This document shows positions 16,569 through 25,333 of a stretch of DNA of 64,000 nt, piece after piece. The translations under genes and the position numbers were made by a program. The DNA lies in the NCBI RefSeq assembly GCF_003143935.1, contig NZ_QFRX01000001.1, positions 7,240,555 through 7,304,554 on the forward strand, given 5' to 3'. How positions within the stretch are numbered: position 1 is the stretch's first letter; each line of letters opens with the position of its first letter. The notes under the pieces were generated by a model that worked only from the letters and a program-made list of their open reading frames with translations, was not told the origin of the DNA and ran no database searches. Origin of the DNA: Streptomyces sp. Act143. GTDB taxonomy: Bacteria > Actinomycetota > Actinomycetes > Streptomycetales > Streptomycetaceae.

Positions 16569-18068
16569 GTGTCCCAGCACATCGCCAAGCCCCGTACCAC
16601 CGCAGTGATCCTGGCCGGCGGTACCGGTCAGCGCGTGGGTCTCTCGATCCCCAAGCAGCTGCTGAAGATCGCCGGCAAGGCAGTCATCGAGCACACCCTG
16701 ACCACCTTCGAGAACGCCGACTCGATCGACGACATCATCGTCCTGATGGCGCCGGGCTACGTGCCGGACATAGAGAAGATCGTGGCCAAGGCCGGGTTCA
16801 CGAAGGTCAAGAAGATCATCGAGGGCGGTTCCACGCGGAATGAGACCACCGAGCGCGCCATCTCGGCGCTCGGCGAGGGCCTGGCCGAGGGCGAGGACCT
16901 CAACGTCCTGTTCCACGACGCCGTTCGCCCCCTTCTCTCGCAGCGCGTCATCGACGACTGCGTGGTCGCGCTGGAGCGCTACCAGGCCGTCGACGTCGCC
17001 ATCCCGTCCGCGGACACCATCATCGTGACCCGCACCCACGGCGAGGACGGCGAGTTCATCACCGAGATCCCGGACCGCTCCCGGCTGCGCCGCGGTCAGA
17101 CCCCGCAGGCCTTCAAGCTGTCCACGATCAAGCGGGCCTACGAGGTCGCCGCCGGTGACCCCAACTTCCAGGCCACCGACGACTGCTCGGTCGTGCTCAA
17201 GTACCTGCCGGACGTGCCGATCCACGTCGTCGCGGGCGACGAGTACAACATGAAGGTCACCCAGCCCGTCGACGTCTTCATCGCCGACAAGCTCTTCCAG
17301 CTGGCCTCCACCGCCGCCCCCGAGCAGGTCTCCGAGGACGCCTACCGCGAGCTGCTGACCGGGAAGACCATGGTCGTCTTCGGCGGTTCGTACGGCATCG
17401 GCAAGGACATCGCCGAGCTCGCCGAGTCCTACGGCGCGAAGGTCTACGCGCTGGGCCGCTCCACCACCGGCACGCACGTCGAGAACCCCGAGGAGGTCGA
17501 CGACGCGCTGTCCAAGGCGTACGCCGAGACCGGGCGCATCGACTACGTCGTCAACACCGCCGGCGTGCTGCGCATCGGCAAGCTGGCCGAGACCGACAAC
17601 GCGACCATCGAGGAAGCGCTCAAGGTCAACTACCTGGCCCCGGTGCAGATCGCGCGTTCGAGCTACAAGTACCTGTCCGAGACCAAGGGCCAGCTGCTCC
17701 TCTACACCTCCAGCAGCTACACCCGCGGTCGCGCCGAGTACAGCCTCTACTCCTCGACCAAGGCCGCGATGGTGAACCTCACCCAGGCCCTGTCCGACGA
17801 GTGGGCGGCGGACGGCATCCGGGTCAACTGCGTGAACCCCGAGCGCACCGCAACGCCCATGCGCACCAAGGCCTTCGGCCAGGAGCCGGCCGGCTCGCTG
17901 CTGTCCTCCGAGGTCGTGGCCCGTACCTCGCTCGACGTGCTGCTGTCCGAGCTGACCGGTCATGTCATCGACGTCCGCCAGCAGGACCCGACGGCCGCCG
18001 CGGGCAAGGCCTCCGGCTTCGAGCAGGCGCTGGCCTCCGTTCTGGACCGTCAGGACGGCGTGGCATAA
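16569..18068 (+). CDS. Bifunctional IspD/TarI-type cytidylyltransferase and SDR reductase (CDP-ribitol synthesis type)
   Basis: Predicted to make an activated polyol phosphate, most likely CDP-ribitol, for wall polymer synthesis. Start GTG 16569 has GAGG at 16555-16558; the open frame upstream lies in the hairpin leader. Residues 1-235 are an IspD/TarI-like cytidylyltransferase with AVILAGGTGQRVG, IPKQLLKI and HDAVRPLLS (about 117). Residues about 260-499 are a short-chain dehydrogenase with VVFGGSYGIGKDIAEL and the catalytic YSLYSSTKAA (YxxxK, about 398). The same fusion order is known in Haemophilus Bcs1/Acs1 (ribulose-5-phosphate reductase plus CDP-ribitol pyrophosphorylase), whereas S. 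aureus uses separate TarI and a zinc-type TarJ. A CDP-glycerol or other polyol product cannot be excluded. The phosphotransferase next door supports the call. Confidence 0.88.
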   Translation: MSQHIAKPRTTAVILAGGTGQRVGLSIPKQLLKIAGKAVIEHTLTTFENADSIDDIIVLMAPGYVPDIEKIVAKAGFTKVKKIIEGGSTRNETTERAISALGEGLAEGEDLNVLFHDAVRPLLSQRVIDDCVVALERYQAVDVAIPSADTIIVTRTHGEDGEFITEIPDRSRLRRGQTPQAFKLSTIKRAYEVAAGDPNFQATDDCSVVLKYLPDVPIHVVAGDEYNMKVTQPVDVFIADKLFQLASTAAPEQVSEDAYRELLTGKTMVVFGGSYGIGKDIAELAESYGAKVYALGRSTTGTHVENPEEVDDALSKAYAETGRIDYVVNTAGVLRIGKLAETDNATIEEALKVNYLAPVQIARSSYKYLSETKGQLLLYTSSSYTRGRAEYSLYSSTKAAMVNLTQALSDEWAADGIRVNCVNPERTATPMRTKAFGQEPAGSLLSSEVVARTSLDVLLSELTGHVIDVRQQDPTAAAGKASGFEQALASVLDRQDGVA

Positions 18069-18091
18069 TCAATCGCAATTAGACATCTGTT

Positions 18092-18142
18092 ATTCAGGCC
18101 TCTGTGTTCGCCCGTTATCGGAGCATTCGCAGGGGCCTGAAT
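18092..18142 (+). promoter_or_regulatory. 13-bp stem-loop upstream of phosphotransferase gene
   Basis: ATTCAGGCCTCTG (18092-18104) pairs along its full length with CAGGGGCCTGAAT (18130-18142), with one G-T wobble and a 25-base loop. It has no T tract. It lies 24 bases after the fusion-gene stop and 81 bases before GTG 18224, in an unusually AT-rich stretch. This suggests a processing or attenuation structure and argues against starting the gene upstream. Confidence 0.65.
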
Positions 18143-18223
18143 CAGTACCCCTCGCGAATTCCTCACATTTTCGCCGCACCTCAGAACAAAACCGGCACTC
18201 CCCCTCCAAGAGCAGGTTCATCC

Positions 18224-20275
18224 GTGATAACCAGAGCCATTCGCGTAGCCCGGGTGGGCAGCGCGGCCGAGCTGGCCGCGGCGGCCCTCATGATCCTGGG
18301 CTTCCCTGTGCTCATGCTGGCCGCGCTCGTCCCGAGTGTGTACGCCTTCGCGGCCGCGGCCGCCGTGACGTACCTGGCGGACCACTATCTGCACCGCAAG
18401 AGCAGCTATCTGATCAACCGCCTGAGCAAGGTGCGCGCGGGTCTGTCGATCCGCTTCCTGATCCGGCAGCTGCTGCTGATCCTGCTGCTGGCTCGCCTGG
18501 ATCTCGCGGACGGCATCGTCTTCTACGGGACGGTCGCCTGCTTCATCGCCTTCTACGGCCTCCAGGCCCCGCACGGCGCGCTGGTCACCCTGATCCGCAA
18601 CCGCCGCCGGATGCCGGTCGCCACCCGCAACGTCGACCTGGCCGCCCGCATCCGCATCCCGGACGCCCCGCCGCGCGGCCTGCTCAACCGCTCCGCCGAG
18701 AAGATGCTCCACCTGGACCTCTTCGCGGTCGTCGGGGTACTGGTCTCCGCCGCGATGGACGACACCGTGGCGGCCTTCGCCGGCATCGGGGCGACGATAG
18801 CGCTGGGCACCCTGTACGTCCTCGCGCTGATGCCGTACGTCCGCGGCAACAAGATCCCGCCGAACGCGGACAAGGTCCTCGCCGCGGTCGACGACTGGCT
18901 GGCCGGGTACCGGCCCGAGACGGTGCTGTACTTCTCCGGCTCCAAGGACTCGGCGTACCAGGTCAACATGTGGCTGGAGACCATGGAGCAGCTGGACTCC
19001 AAGCCGCTGATCATCCTGCGTGAGCGCGTCATACTGCAGAACCTCGCGCCGACCACGGTCCCCGTCATCTGCGTGCCCGGAGGGGTGCACCTGATGAACA
19101 TGGACCTGTCCACCGTGCGGGTCGCGCTGTACGCGGCCAACGTCGGCAAGAACATCCACCTGCTGCGCGTGCCGACCATGAAGCACGTCTTCATCGGCCA
19201 CGGCGACAGCGACAAGCTCGCCAGCGTCAACCCGTTCAGCAAGGTCTACGACGAGGTGTGGACCGCGGGCCGCGCGGGCCGCGACCGGTACGCCATCGCC
19301 GACGTCGGGGTCCGCGACGACGACATCGTGGAGGTCGGCCGCCCGCAGCTGGCGCCGATCCAGACCTGGCAGGGCGTGCCCGAGGGCCGTATCCCGACGG
19401 TCCTGTACGCGCCGACCTGGGAGGGCTGGGACGGCAACCCCGGCAACACCTCCCTGGTGCTGGCCGGCGAGAACATCGTCAAGAAGCTGATCAAGGCCGA
19501 CCCGCCGGTCCGCGTCCTGTACAAGCCGCACCCCTTCACGGGCACGGTCAGCAAGGCGGCGGGCGCCGCGCACGCCCGGATCACCGCGCTGGTCGAGAAG
19601 GCCGCCGCCGAGCGCGCCACGGACGCCCGCTTCACGTCGGACGCCGCCGCCCAGGCGCAGGCCAAGGCCGAGCTGACCCGCATCGAGGCCCGGATCGCCC
19701 AGCTGGCCGGCAACGGCGGCGAGAAGGGCGACGAGGCCGAGGCCACCCGTGACGGGCTGGTCGACGTGGCCAGGCACGAGGAGATCGCCCGGCTGCGCGC
19801 CGAGTGGAACGACACCTACTGGCGTTCCTTCGGCACCCACGAGCACCGGGTCATCACCGGCGCCGAACCGCGGCTGTACGACTGCTTCAACGTCTCCGAC
19901 GCGATGGTCTCCGACATCTCGTCCGTGGTCTCCGACTTCATCGCGAGCGGCAAGCCGTACGCGGTGACGGACTCCGCGGAGCTGGGCGTGGAGGAGTTCA
20001 AGCGGCAGAACACCGCGGTGCGCGCCGCCACCATCCTGTCCAACAGCGCCGCCGAGCTGGGCGAGCTGCTGAGCGCGGTCCGCGACCTGGCGGGCGACCC
20101 GCTGGCCGAGGACCGCAAGGAGCTCAAGCAGTACCTGCTGGGCCCGGACGAGCCGACGTCCATCGAGCAGTTCAACACCGCGGTGGCGGACCTGGCCCGC
20201 AAGGCCGACACCCGCAACGCCGGCCAGGAGTCACGGGCGGCGGCCGGAGCCGCGGAGGCCGCGACCACGGCCTGA
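18224..20275 (+). CDS. CDP-glycerol/CDP-ribitol phosphotransferase with N-terminal membrane domain (TagF/TarL family)
   Basis: Predicted polymerase or primer enzyme transferring polyol-phosphate units from the CDP donor. GTG 18224, preceded by AGCAGG, starts a 683-residue protein; the frame is open from 18104, but that region is the stem-loop leader. Residues 1 to about 220 hold four to five hydrophobic segments (ELAAAALMILGFPVLMLAAL, FLIRQLLLILLLARL, and a pair near 170-200), so the protein is integral and not peripheral like Bacillus TagF. The catalytic half shows FIGHGDSDKL (about 326), LYAPTWEGWDGN (about 395), LYKPHPFTG (about 432) and VSDISSVVSDF (about 562), the His and Asp motifs of the family. 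It sits directly after the CDP-ribitol-type gene, so ribitol phosphate is the likeliest unit. Not certain: primase versus polymerase. Confidence 0.87.
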   Translation: MITRAIRVARVGSAAELAAAALMILGFPVLMLAALVPSVYAFAAAAAVTYLADHYLHRKSSYLINRLSKVRAGLSIRFLIRQLLLILLLARLDLADGIVFYGTVACFIAFYGLQAPHGALVTLIRNRRRMPVATRNVDLAARIRIPDAPPRGLLNRSAEKMLHLDLFAVVGVLVSAAMDDTVAAFAGIGATIALGTLYVLALMPYVRGNKIPPNADKVLAAVDDWLAGYRPETVLYFSGSKDSAYQVNMWLETMEQLDSKPLIILRERVILQNLAPTTVPVICVPGGVHLMNMDLSTVRVALYAANVGKNIHLLRVPTMKHVFIGHGDSDKLASVNPFSKVYDEVWTAGRAGRDRYAIADVGVRDDDIVEVGRPQLAPIQTWQGVPEGRIPTVLYAPTWEGWDGNPGNTSLVLAGENIVKKLIKADPPVRVLYKPHPFTGTVSKAAGAAHARITALVEKAAAERATDARFTSDAAAQAQAKAELTRIEARIAQLAGNGGEKGDEAEATRDGLVDVARHEEIARLRAEWNDTYWRSFGTHEHRVITGAEPRLYDCFNVSDAMVSDISSVVSDFIASGKPYAVTDSAELGVEEFKRQNTAVRAATILSNSAAELGELLSAVRDLAGDPLAEDRKELKQYLLGPDEPTSIEQFNTAVADLARKADTRNAGQESRAAAGAAEAATTA

Positions 20276-20301
20276 CCCGTCCGCCTGGCCCATTCGGCCC
20301 A

Positions 20302-20345
20302 GGGCCCGGTTTTCGAGGAGTGATTCTCGAAAGCCGGGCCCTTTT
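20302..20345 (+). terminator. Intrinsic terminator after phosphotransferase gene
   Basis: GGGCCCGG plus TTTCGAG pairs with CTCGAAA plus GCCGGGCCC across a short loop, ending at 20341 and followed by TTTT (20342-20345). The stem is nearly symmetrical with A/T-rich inner flanks. Confidence 0.85.
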
Positions 20346-20469
20346 GCGTATCTGAGGGGGGAACGGTCGTTGTAGTCCGTGACCTGCGTCACAAAGGACA
20401 TGCTCAGAGACAACCGCTGGTGACGTTCGGCCGTCTAACTGATTGCGAATATGAGGATACGGGGGAAAT

Positions 20470-21684
20470 GTGACCCAGCCTGATGTGACCGTGGTCATCG
20501 GCGCCTACGAAGCCATGCCCTACCTGGTCGAGTGCCTCGCGTCCGTGGAGGCCCAGACCCTCGGCCACGCCCGCATCGAGGTCATCGCGGTCGACGACGG
20601 CTCGACGGACGGCACGGGCGAGTACCTGGAGGAGTTCGCCGCCCGCGTCGACATGCCGGTCACCGTCATCCGCCAGGACAACTCCGGCGGCCCCAGCGGC
20701 CCGCGCAACGTCGGCCTGGACAAGGCCACCGGGCGCTACGTGTTCTTCCTCGACGCCGACGACCGGCTCGGCCCCGAGGCCCTTGAGCGGATGGTCGCGA
20801 TGGCCGACCGCAACGCCACGGACGTGGTGCTCGGCCGCGTCGAGGGCATCAACCGCAAGCCGCCGCAGTCCATGTGGGGGCGGACGCTGGAGCGCACGGA
20901 CGTCTGGTCGTCCAACATCAAGTTCACGCTGAGTGCGCAGAAGCTGTTCCGCCGCGAGCTGCTGAACCGTCACAGCATGCGCTTCGACGAGTCGCTGTGG
21001 ACCGGCGAGGACGCCCTGTTCACCATGGAGGCCTATCTGCGGGCCGACGGCGTCTCCCTCATCGACGACTACACCTGCTACTACCTGGTGGGCCGCGAGG
21101 ACGGCAAGCACGTGACGAAGAGCGGGAGCTACACCCTGCGCTTCGACTCCGCACGCGCCCTGATGACCCTGATCGCCGACATGGTCCCGGCGGGCCCGCG
21201 CCGCGACATGCTCATGGTCCGCCCGTTCGTCGTCACCCTGCTCCCGCAGTTCGGCGCGAAGTACCTCAAGGACAGCGAGCAGGTGCGGCGGCACAAGTTC
21301 GAGCTGGCGAAGCCGCTGCTGGAGGCGTACTGGACCGAGGAGGTCGCCCGCCGGCTGCGGGTCGAGGAGCGGCTGCGGATACACGCGGTGGCCGGGCAGC
21401 GCCCCGATCTCCTCCTGGACCACCTGGAGTTCCAGCGGGCCAGGAAGAAGCCCGAGGCGCTGCTGGAGAAGCGCGGCCGGCGGGTGTACTTCGCCTACCC
21501 GCACTTCCGGGACGCCGCCACCGGCATCCCGGACGCCCTCTACCTCGCCGAGCCGCGCGAGGCCCGCGCCGTCCCGGGCTACCGGGAGGGCGGGCTCGAC
21601 TCGTTCGTACGGCGGGCGGTGCGCAAGGCGCGCCGGAGCCTGCCGTCGCGCTCCCGGGACGTCAGGCCGGCTGCGGCGGCGTGA
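20470..21684 (+). CDS. GT2 family glycosyltransferase
   Basis: Predicted envelope glycosyltransferase of 404 residues starting at GTG 20470 after GGGGGAA. It has the GT-A motifs VTVVIGAYEAMPYLVE at the N-terminus, VDDGSTDGTGEYL (about 41) and the DxD-type VFFLDADDRLG (about 93). It closely resembles the N-terminal half of the 666-residue enzyme at 6706 (shared LFRREL, MRF and acidic GED/LED segments) but lacks the long C-terminal accessory region. The C-terminus is basic. It follows a terminator, so it has its own promoter; GTCTAACT (about 20434) is a weak -10 candidate. The gene is convergent with, and overlaps by 23 bases, the second phosphotransferase. Confidence 0.85.
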   Translation: MTQPDVTVVIGAYEAMPYLVECLASVEAQTLGHARIEVIAVDDGSTDGTGEYLEEFAARVDMPVTVIRQDNSGGPSGPRNVGLDKATGRYVFFLDADDRLGPEALERMVAMADRNATDVVLGRVEGINRKPPQSMWGRTLERTDVWSSNIKFTLSAQKLFRRELLNRHSMRFDESLWTGEDALFTMEAYLRADGVSLIDDYTCYYLVGREDGKHVTKSGSYTLRFDSARALMTLIADMVPAGPRRDMLMVRPFVVTLLPQFGAKYLKDSEQVRRHKFELAKPLLEAYWTEEVARRLRVEERLRIHAVAGQRPDLLLDHLEFQRARKKPEALLEKRGRRVYFAYPHFRDAATGIPDALYLAEPREARAVPGYREGGLDSFVRRAVRKARRSLPSRSRDVRPAAAA

Positions 21685-23797
21685 CGGCGGACGGGTCCTC
21701 GGCCTGCCGGGGCCCCGGGATCTCCGCCGCCAACCGCTCGGCCATCCGCGCGCGGTGCTCCCGTGCCGCCGCGCACAGCACCTGCACGGCCTCGTTGAAG
21801 CGCTCCTGCGAGGACGGCTCGTCCGGCCCCAGCAGATGCCGTTTCAACTCGGCCCGCGCCTCGGCCAGTCCGTCCTTCTCCGGATGCCGTACGGCGTCCA
21901 GCAGGCCCGGCACCCCCGCCGCGTCCGGCGTCAGCACGGTCGCCGCCCGCACGGTCGGGAACGCCTCCCGGAACGCCTCCTCGGCCAGCCCGCTGGTGTT
22001 GGCCACCGCGTACGGCTTGCCGCTCGCCAGGAAGTCGCTGACCACGCTCGACACATCGCTGACGAGCAGGTCGGCCCGGTTGAAGCAGGCGTAGAGCGCG
22101 GGCCGGGTGCCCGTGACGATCTGGTGCTCCCACTCCGGCAGCGAGGCCCAGTAAGCCGCCTCCCAGGCCGCCGTGGCCCGCTCCACCGCCCTGGCCCGCC
22201 CGCGGGGCGGCGCGGACTGCAGCAGCATCCGCTCCACCGAGTCGGCACTGGTGCGGAAGTCGGTGGTGGTGAGTCGGTCCAACTCCTCCGTGCACCGCGC
22301 CAGTTGGCCTCCGGTGTCGGTCCGCGCCCCCGACCGCGTCCGGTTGGCGGCCCGGATCAGCTCCCGCATCCGCTGATCGGCCGCCCCCGCCCGCGGGTCG
22401 ACCGACCCGGTCAGCGGATGCGGCTTGTACAGCAGCCGCACACCGGGATCGGCGAGCAGCGCCCGTACGAGGTTCTCGCCGGCCTCGATGACGGAGGTGT
22501 TGCCCGGATTGCCGTCCCAGCCCTCCCAGGTGGGCGCGTACAGCACGGTCGTGTACGGGCCCTGCGGCGGGCCCGCGTACGGCCGTACGGCCTCCAGTTG
22601 CGGCCGTCCGATCTCCCGCACCTCGCGGTCGTCCACGCCCACCTCGGCCAGCGCGTACCGCTCGCGGGCCGCCGGACCGGCCACCCACACCTCGTCGTAC
22701 GCCTTCGCGTACGGGTTGCACGAGGACAGCTTGTCGCTCTCGCCGTGGTTGACGAACGTGTGCTTGAGCGTGGGGATGCGCAGGACCTGCGAGGTCTTGC
22801 CGGAGTTCGACGGGTGGATGAGGACCTGGAGGGTGGAGTGCTCCAGCCGCATCAGGGTGGTGACCTTGGGCAGACAGACGATCGGCACGTCGGTCGCGGC
22901 GATCTTCTGCACCATGAAGCGCTCGCGCAGCACGATGACCGGCCGCCCGTCGAGCCCGGCGAGCGGCTCCAGCCACATGTTGGCCTGGTACGCGGAGGAC
23001 GCGCCGCCGGAGAAGTACAGGCCGACCGTGGGCCGGTACTCCGCCAGCCAGGCGTCGAACCAGTCGAGGACCTCCTGCTCGCCCGCCGGGCGGCGGCTCG
23101 GCAGCAGCCGCAGCAGCAGCTCGCCCAGGCCGAGGAGCGCCAGGACGAGGGACACGGCCAGTCCGCCGACGGCGGCGGCCGGGACGTCCGTGGCCGCCGT
23201 GGCCGCCAGGCCGAAGGTCGCGGGCAGCCCGAACACCAGCAGCCGGTGCCCGGGGCGGCGCAGCAGCAGTGCGGGCGGGGCCGTCGACAGCCGCAGCGCG
23301 GAGGCGTCGATGTTCCGGGTCACCACCGGCAGCGTGCGGGTGCGGCGGACCAGGACGGAGACGGCCTGGATCGCGCAGTGCAGGGCGTAGAAGAGCAGCA
23401 GGGCGGCGACGATCGGGCCGTACACCGCCTCCCGGTCCTGCTCGCCCACCCGCAGCAGGCCCGCCACCAGCAGCAGGTCGCGCAGGACGTGCCGGACGGT
23501 GATGTCCGCGTGCGACTTGGCGAACACCGTCGCCATGCCCCGCTGCCACCGGTGCAGCACCCCCTCCCCGGCCACCGAGGCCGCTGTGGCGGCGATCAGC
23601 AGCGGCACGTCGGGAAGGAAGGCGGCGACGGCCTGGGCGGCGAAGGCGGCGGCCAGCAGGACCGTGACGAGGACGCGGGGGGCGGCACGGCGGAGCGGGA
23701 GCCGCCGCCTGCGCCCTGTGCGAGGGCCGGCGGCGGAACGCTTCAGCGGGCGTCTGAGGCGGAGCAGGCGGGGGCGGCGGAGTCTCTTCGTGGGCAC
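21662..23797 (-). CDS. Second membrane-domain CDP-polyol phosphotransferase (TagF/TarL family)
   Basis: Paralogue of the enzyme at 18224. The 711-residue product from GTG 23797 begins with a very basic Arg-rich stretch (RLRRPRLLRLRRPLKR), followed by four to five hydrophobic segments to about residue 220. The catalytic half has FVNHGESDKLSSCNPYAKAYDEVW (split: NHGESDKL about 352; YDEVW about 368), LYAPTWEGWDGN, LYKPHPLTG and VSDVSSVVSDF. Motif spacing equals that of the first paralogue, so both are probably active. A two-enzyme set fits primer/linker and chain-elongation roles, but which does which cannot be told. Its 3' end overlaps the convergent glycosyltransferase gene. Confidence 0.85.
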   Translation of the reverse strand: MPTKRLRRPRLLRLRRPLKRSAAGPRTGRRRRLPLRRAAPRVLVTVLLAAAFAAQAVAAFLPDVPLLIAATAASVAGEGVLHRWQRGMATVFAKSHADITVRHVLRDLLLVAGLLRVGEQDREAVYGPIVAALLLFYALHCAIQAVSVLVRRTRTLPVVTRNIDASALRLSTAPPALLLRRPGHRLLVFGLPATFGLAATAATDVPAAAVGGLAVSLVLALLGLGELLLRLLPSRRPAGEQEVLDWFDAWLAEYRPTVGLYFSGGASSAYQANMWLEPLAGLDGRPVIVLRERFMVQKIAATDVPIVCLPKVTTLMRLEHSTLQVLIHPSNSGKTSQVLRIPTLKHTFVNHGESDKLSSCNPYAKAYDEVWVAGPAARERYALAEVGVDDREVREIGRPQLEAVRPYAGPPQGPYTTVLYAPTWEGWDGNPGNTSVIEAGENLVRALLADPGVRLLYKPHPLTGSVDPRAGAADQRMRELIRAANRTRSGARTDTGGQLARCTEELDRLTTTDFRTSADSVERMLLQSAPPRGRARAVERATAAWEAAYWASLPEWEHQIVTGTRPALYACFNRADLLVSDVSSVVSDFLASGKPYAVANTSGLAEEAFREAFPTVRAATVLTPDAAGVPGLLDAVRHPEKDGLAEARAELKRHLLGPDEPSSQERFNEAVQVLCAAAREHRARMAERLAAEIPGPRQAEDPSAVTPPQPA

Positions 23798-23824
23798 GGC
23801 GTCACTCCAAGGTCGTCAAGGACG

Positions 23825-23877
23825 TGCGCCCGGGTTAACGCCTGCCGACCTCTGGACGACACGCGCGTGTCCGGGCG
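23825..23877. repeat. Nested palindromes between divergent-side wall genes
   Basis: GCGCCCGG pairs with CCGGGCGC across the region, and a perfect 14-bp palindrome GACACGCGCGTGTC lies at 23858-23871. The gap 23798-23917 is the leader of the second phosphotransferase and the downstream side of the pyruvyltransferase gene, so this may be a terminator between them or an operator. Confidence 0.5.
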
Positions 23878-23917
23878 CCTTGGAGCGACCGTGAAGTGAT
23901 AGGAGTGCCGTGCCCGC

Positions 23918-25315
23918 TCAGCGCCCCGACTGCAGAGCCCGGCGGATCGGACCGCCCACGACCCGGCGGGCGCGGCGGTAGACCGACGGCGCCGGGACCG
24001 CACCGGACGCCTTCGACGACCGGGAACCGGCCTTGGCGCGGGTCAGGTCGCGCTTCAACCGCTCGTTGTCCTGCGTCAGTTCGGCGATGGTGCGCTGCAT
24101 GAACGCCATGCGCGCGGCGAGCGAGCCGAGGTCGGCCTCCAGCCAGGGGCGGACGCCCGCCGGGAAGGACAGCTTGCGCAGCCGCGCCTCGAAGGCGGCG
24201 CCGCCGTCGCCGTGCGTGAAGGTGTTCTGCAGGCCGTTGCGGTCGAGGAAGCCCGTGAACCGCTCGAAGCGCTCGTGGTGACCGCTCATCAGCTTGCCGA
24301 AGTCCGCGTCCTCGTACAGCTTCGCCGGGTCCAGGTCCGCGGGCACCTTGTCGATGCGGAGGTGCGGGATGTCGAAGTAGCGGCACAGCTCCAGCGTCCG
24401 GGAGTCCCCGGACAGCACGGTCGCGGGCGTACCGGCCAGCAGCGCGGCGATGTTGCCGTGGATGCGGGAGCCGAAGGAGAAGTCGAAGCCGCGCAGGTCG
24501 TCGATCCAGGTGACCGGGTCGATGTAGACGCGGACCTTGTCCTCGCCGTACATCGGGTGGTCGGGGTGCGTCGGGATCGCCTTGACCTTGGCGTTCGGGT
24601 CCGACAGGTCCCGCCAGTGCAGCTGCCGCGCGTCGGAGAGGTTCTGGCCGATGAAGCGCAGGTGCGGGTAGCGGGCGTGGGTGCGGTCGATGACCTTGCC
24701 CAGGCCCTGCTTCTGGACCGCGCTGTGCGAACCGTTGATCGCGATCCGGGACTCGGCGGTCAGCTGCGGCGCCCGCTTGTGGACGGCGAGCTCCTTGCCG
24801 TACATGAACAGCGAGGGGCAGCCGATGACCTCGACGTCCTTGAAGCCCATGTCCCTGAGGTACTGCTCGGTGAACTCGCCGCGCACCCCGATCGAGGCGC
24901 TGCGGTCCAGGACCGCGGAGACGAAGTCGCGGACCGCGGGCTCGATGGGCTTGAGCCGCGCCGGGTCGTAGTTGAGGCCGGTCTGCGCTCCGACACCGGT
25001 GACCACGACCGGGATCTTCAGCCGTCTGATGAGGCGGGTCAGGCGCTTGAGTCCGGCCTCGAAGGACGGACGGAAGGCGTTCGCCAGCGGTACGACGAAG
25101 GCGTCGTACTCCGCGTTGATCAGGGCCGCAGACGCCACGTCGGCCTTCATGCCGTTCGACACCACCTCGGTGCCCGGCGTCTCCAGGATCTTGTGGGTGG
25201 CGTCGCTGAAGATCAGGTTGCCGGAGTTGGTGGCGATGACGTCACGCTGGAGGGCTTCCTCGACAGGGACGACGTCGAAGGGACTCTTACCGGACCTGAG
25301 GAGAACGCGCTTCAC
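23918..25315 (-). CDS. Polysaccharide pyruvyl transferase family protein
   Basis: Predicted to add a ketal-linked pyruvate from phosphoenolpyruvate to a sugar of an envelope polymer (CsaB/ExoV-type family). The 465-residue product from GTG 25315 begins KRVLLRSGKSPFDVVPVEE. A TTG three codons earlier (25324) is the alternative start, and neither has a clear ribosome binding site. Typical family features are the nucleotide-like fold with VVTGVGAQTG (about 110), SIGVRGEFTEQYLRDMG (about 155), and the late GSRIHGNIAALLAGTP segment (about 285) with the conserved H. The last 60 residues are a coiled coil plus a basic tail. Pyruvylated wall teichoic acids are known in actinomycetes, which fits the neighbourhood; the acceptor itself is not shown. 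Confidence 0.85.
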   Translation of the reverse strand: MKRVLLRSGKSPFDVVPVEEALQRDVIATNSGNLIFSDATHKILETPGTEVVSNGMKADVASAALINAEYDAFVVPLANAFRPSFEAGLKRLTRLIRRLKIPVVVTGVGAQTGLNYDPARLKPIEPAVRDFVSAVLDRSASIGVRGEFTEQYLRDMGFKDVEVIGCPSLFMYGKELAVHKRAPQLTAESRIAINGSHSAVQKQGLGKVIDRTHARYPHLRFIGQNLSDARQLHWRDLSDPNAKVKAIPTHPDHPMYGEDKVRVYIDPVTWIDDLRGFDFSFGSRIHGNIAALLAGTPATVLSGDSRTLELCRYFDIPHLRIDKVPADLDPAKLYEDADFGKLMSGHHERFERFTGFLDRNGLQNTFTHGDGGAAFEARLRKLSFPAGVRPWLEADLGSLAARMAFMQRTIAELTQDNERLKRDLTRAKAGSRSSKASGAVPAPSVYRRARRVVGGPIRRALQSGR

Positions 25316-25321
25316 GGCGTT

Positions 25322-25333
25322 CAACTTAAGTTG
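25322..25333. promoter_or_regulatory. 12-bp palindrome at pyruvyltransferase start
   Basis: CAACTTAAGTTG is a perfect palindrome immediately upstream of the GTG start (and over the alternative TTG), within an AT-rich divergent gap to proB (25316-25492). It is a candidate repressor site. Confidence 0.45.
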
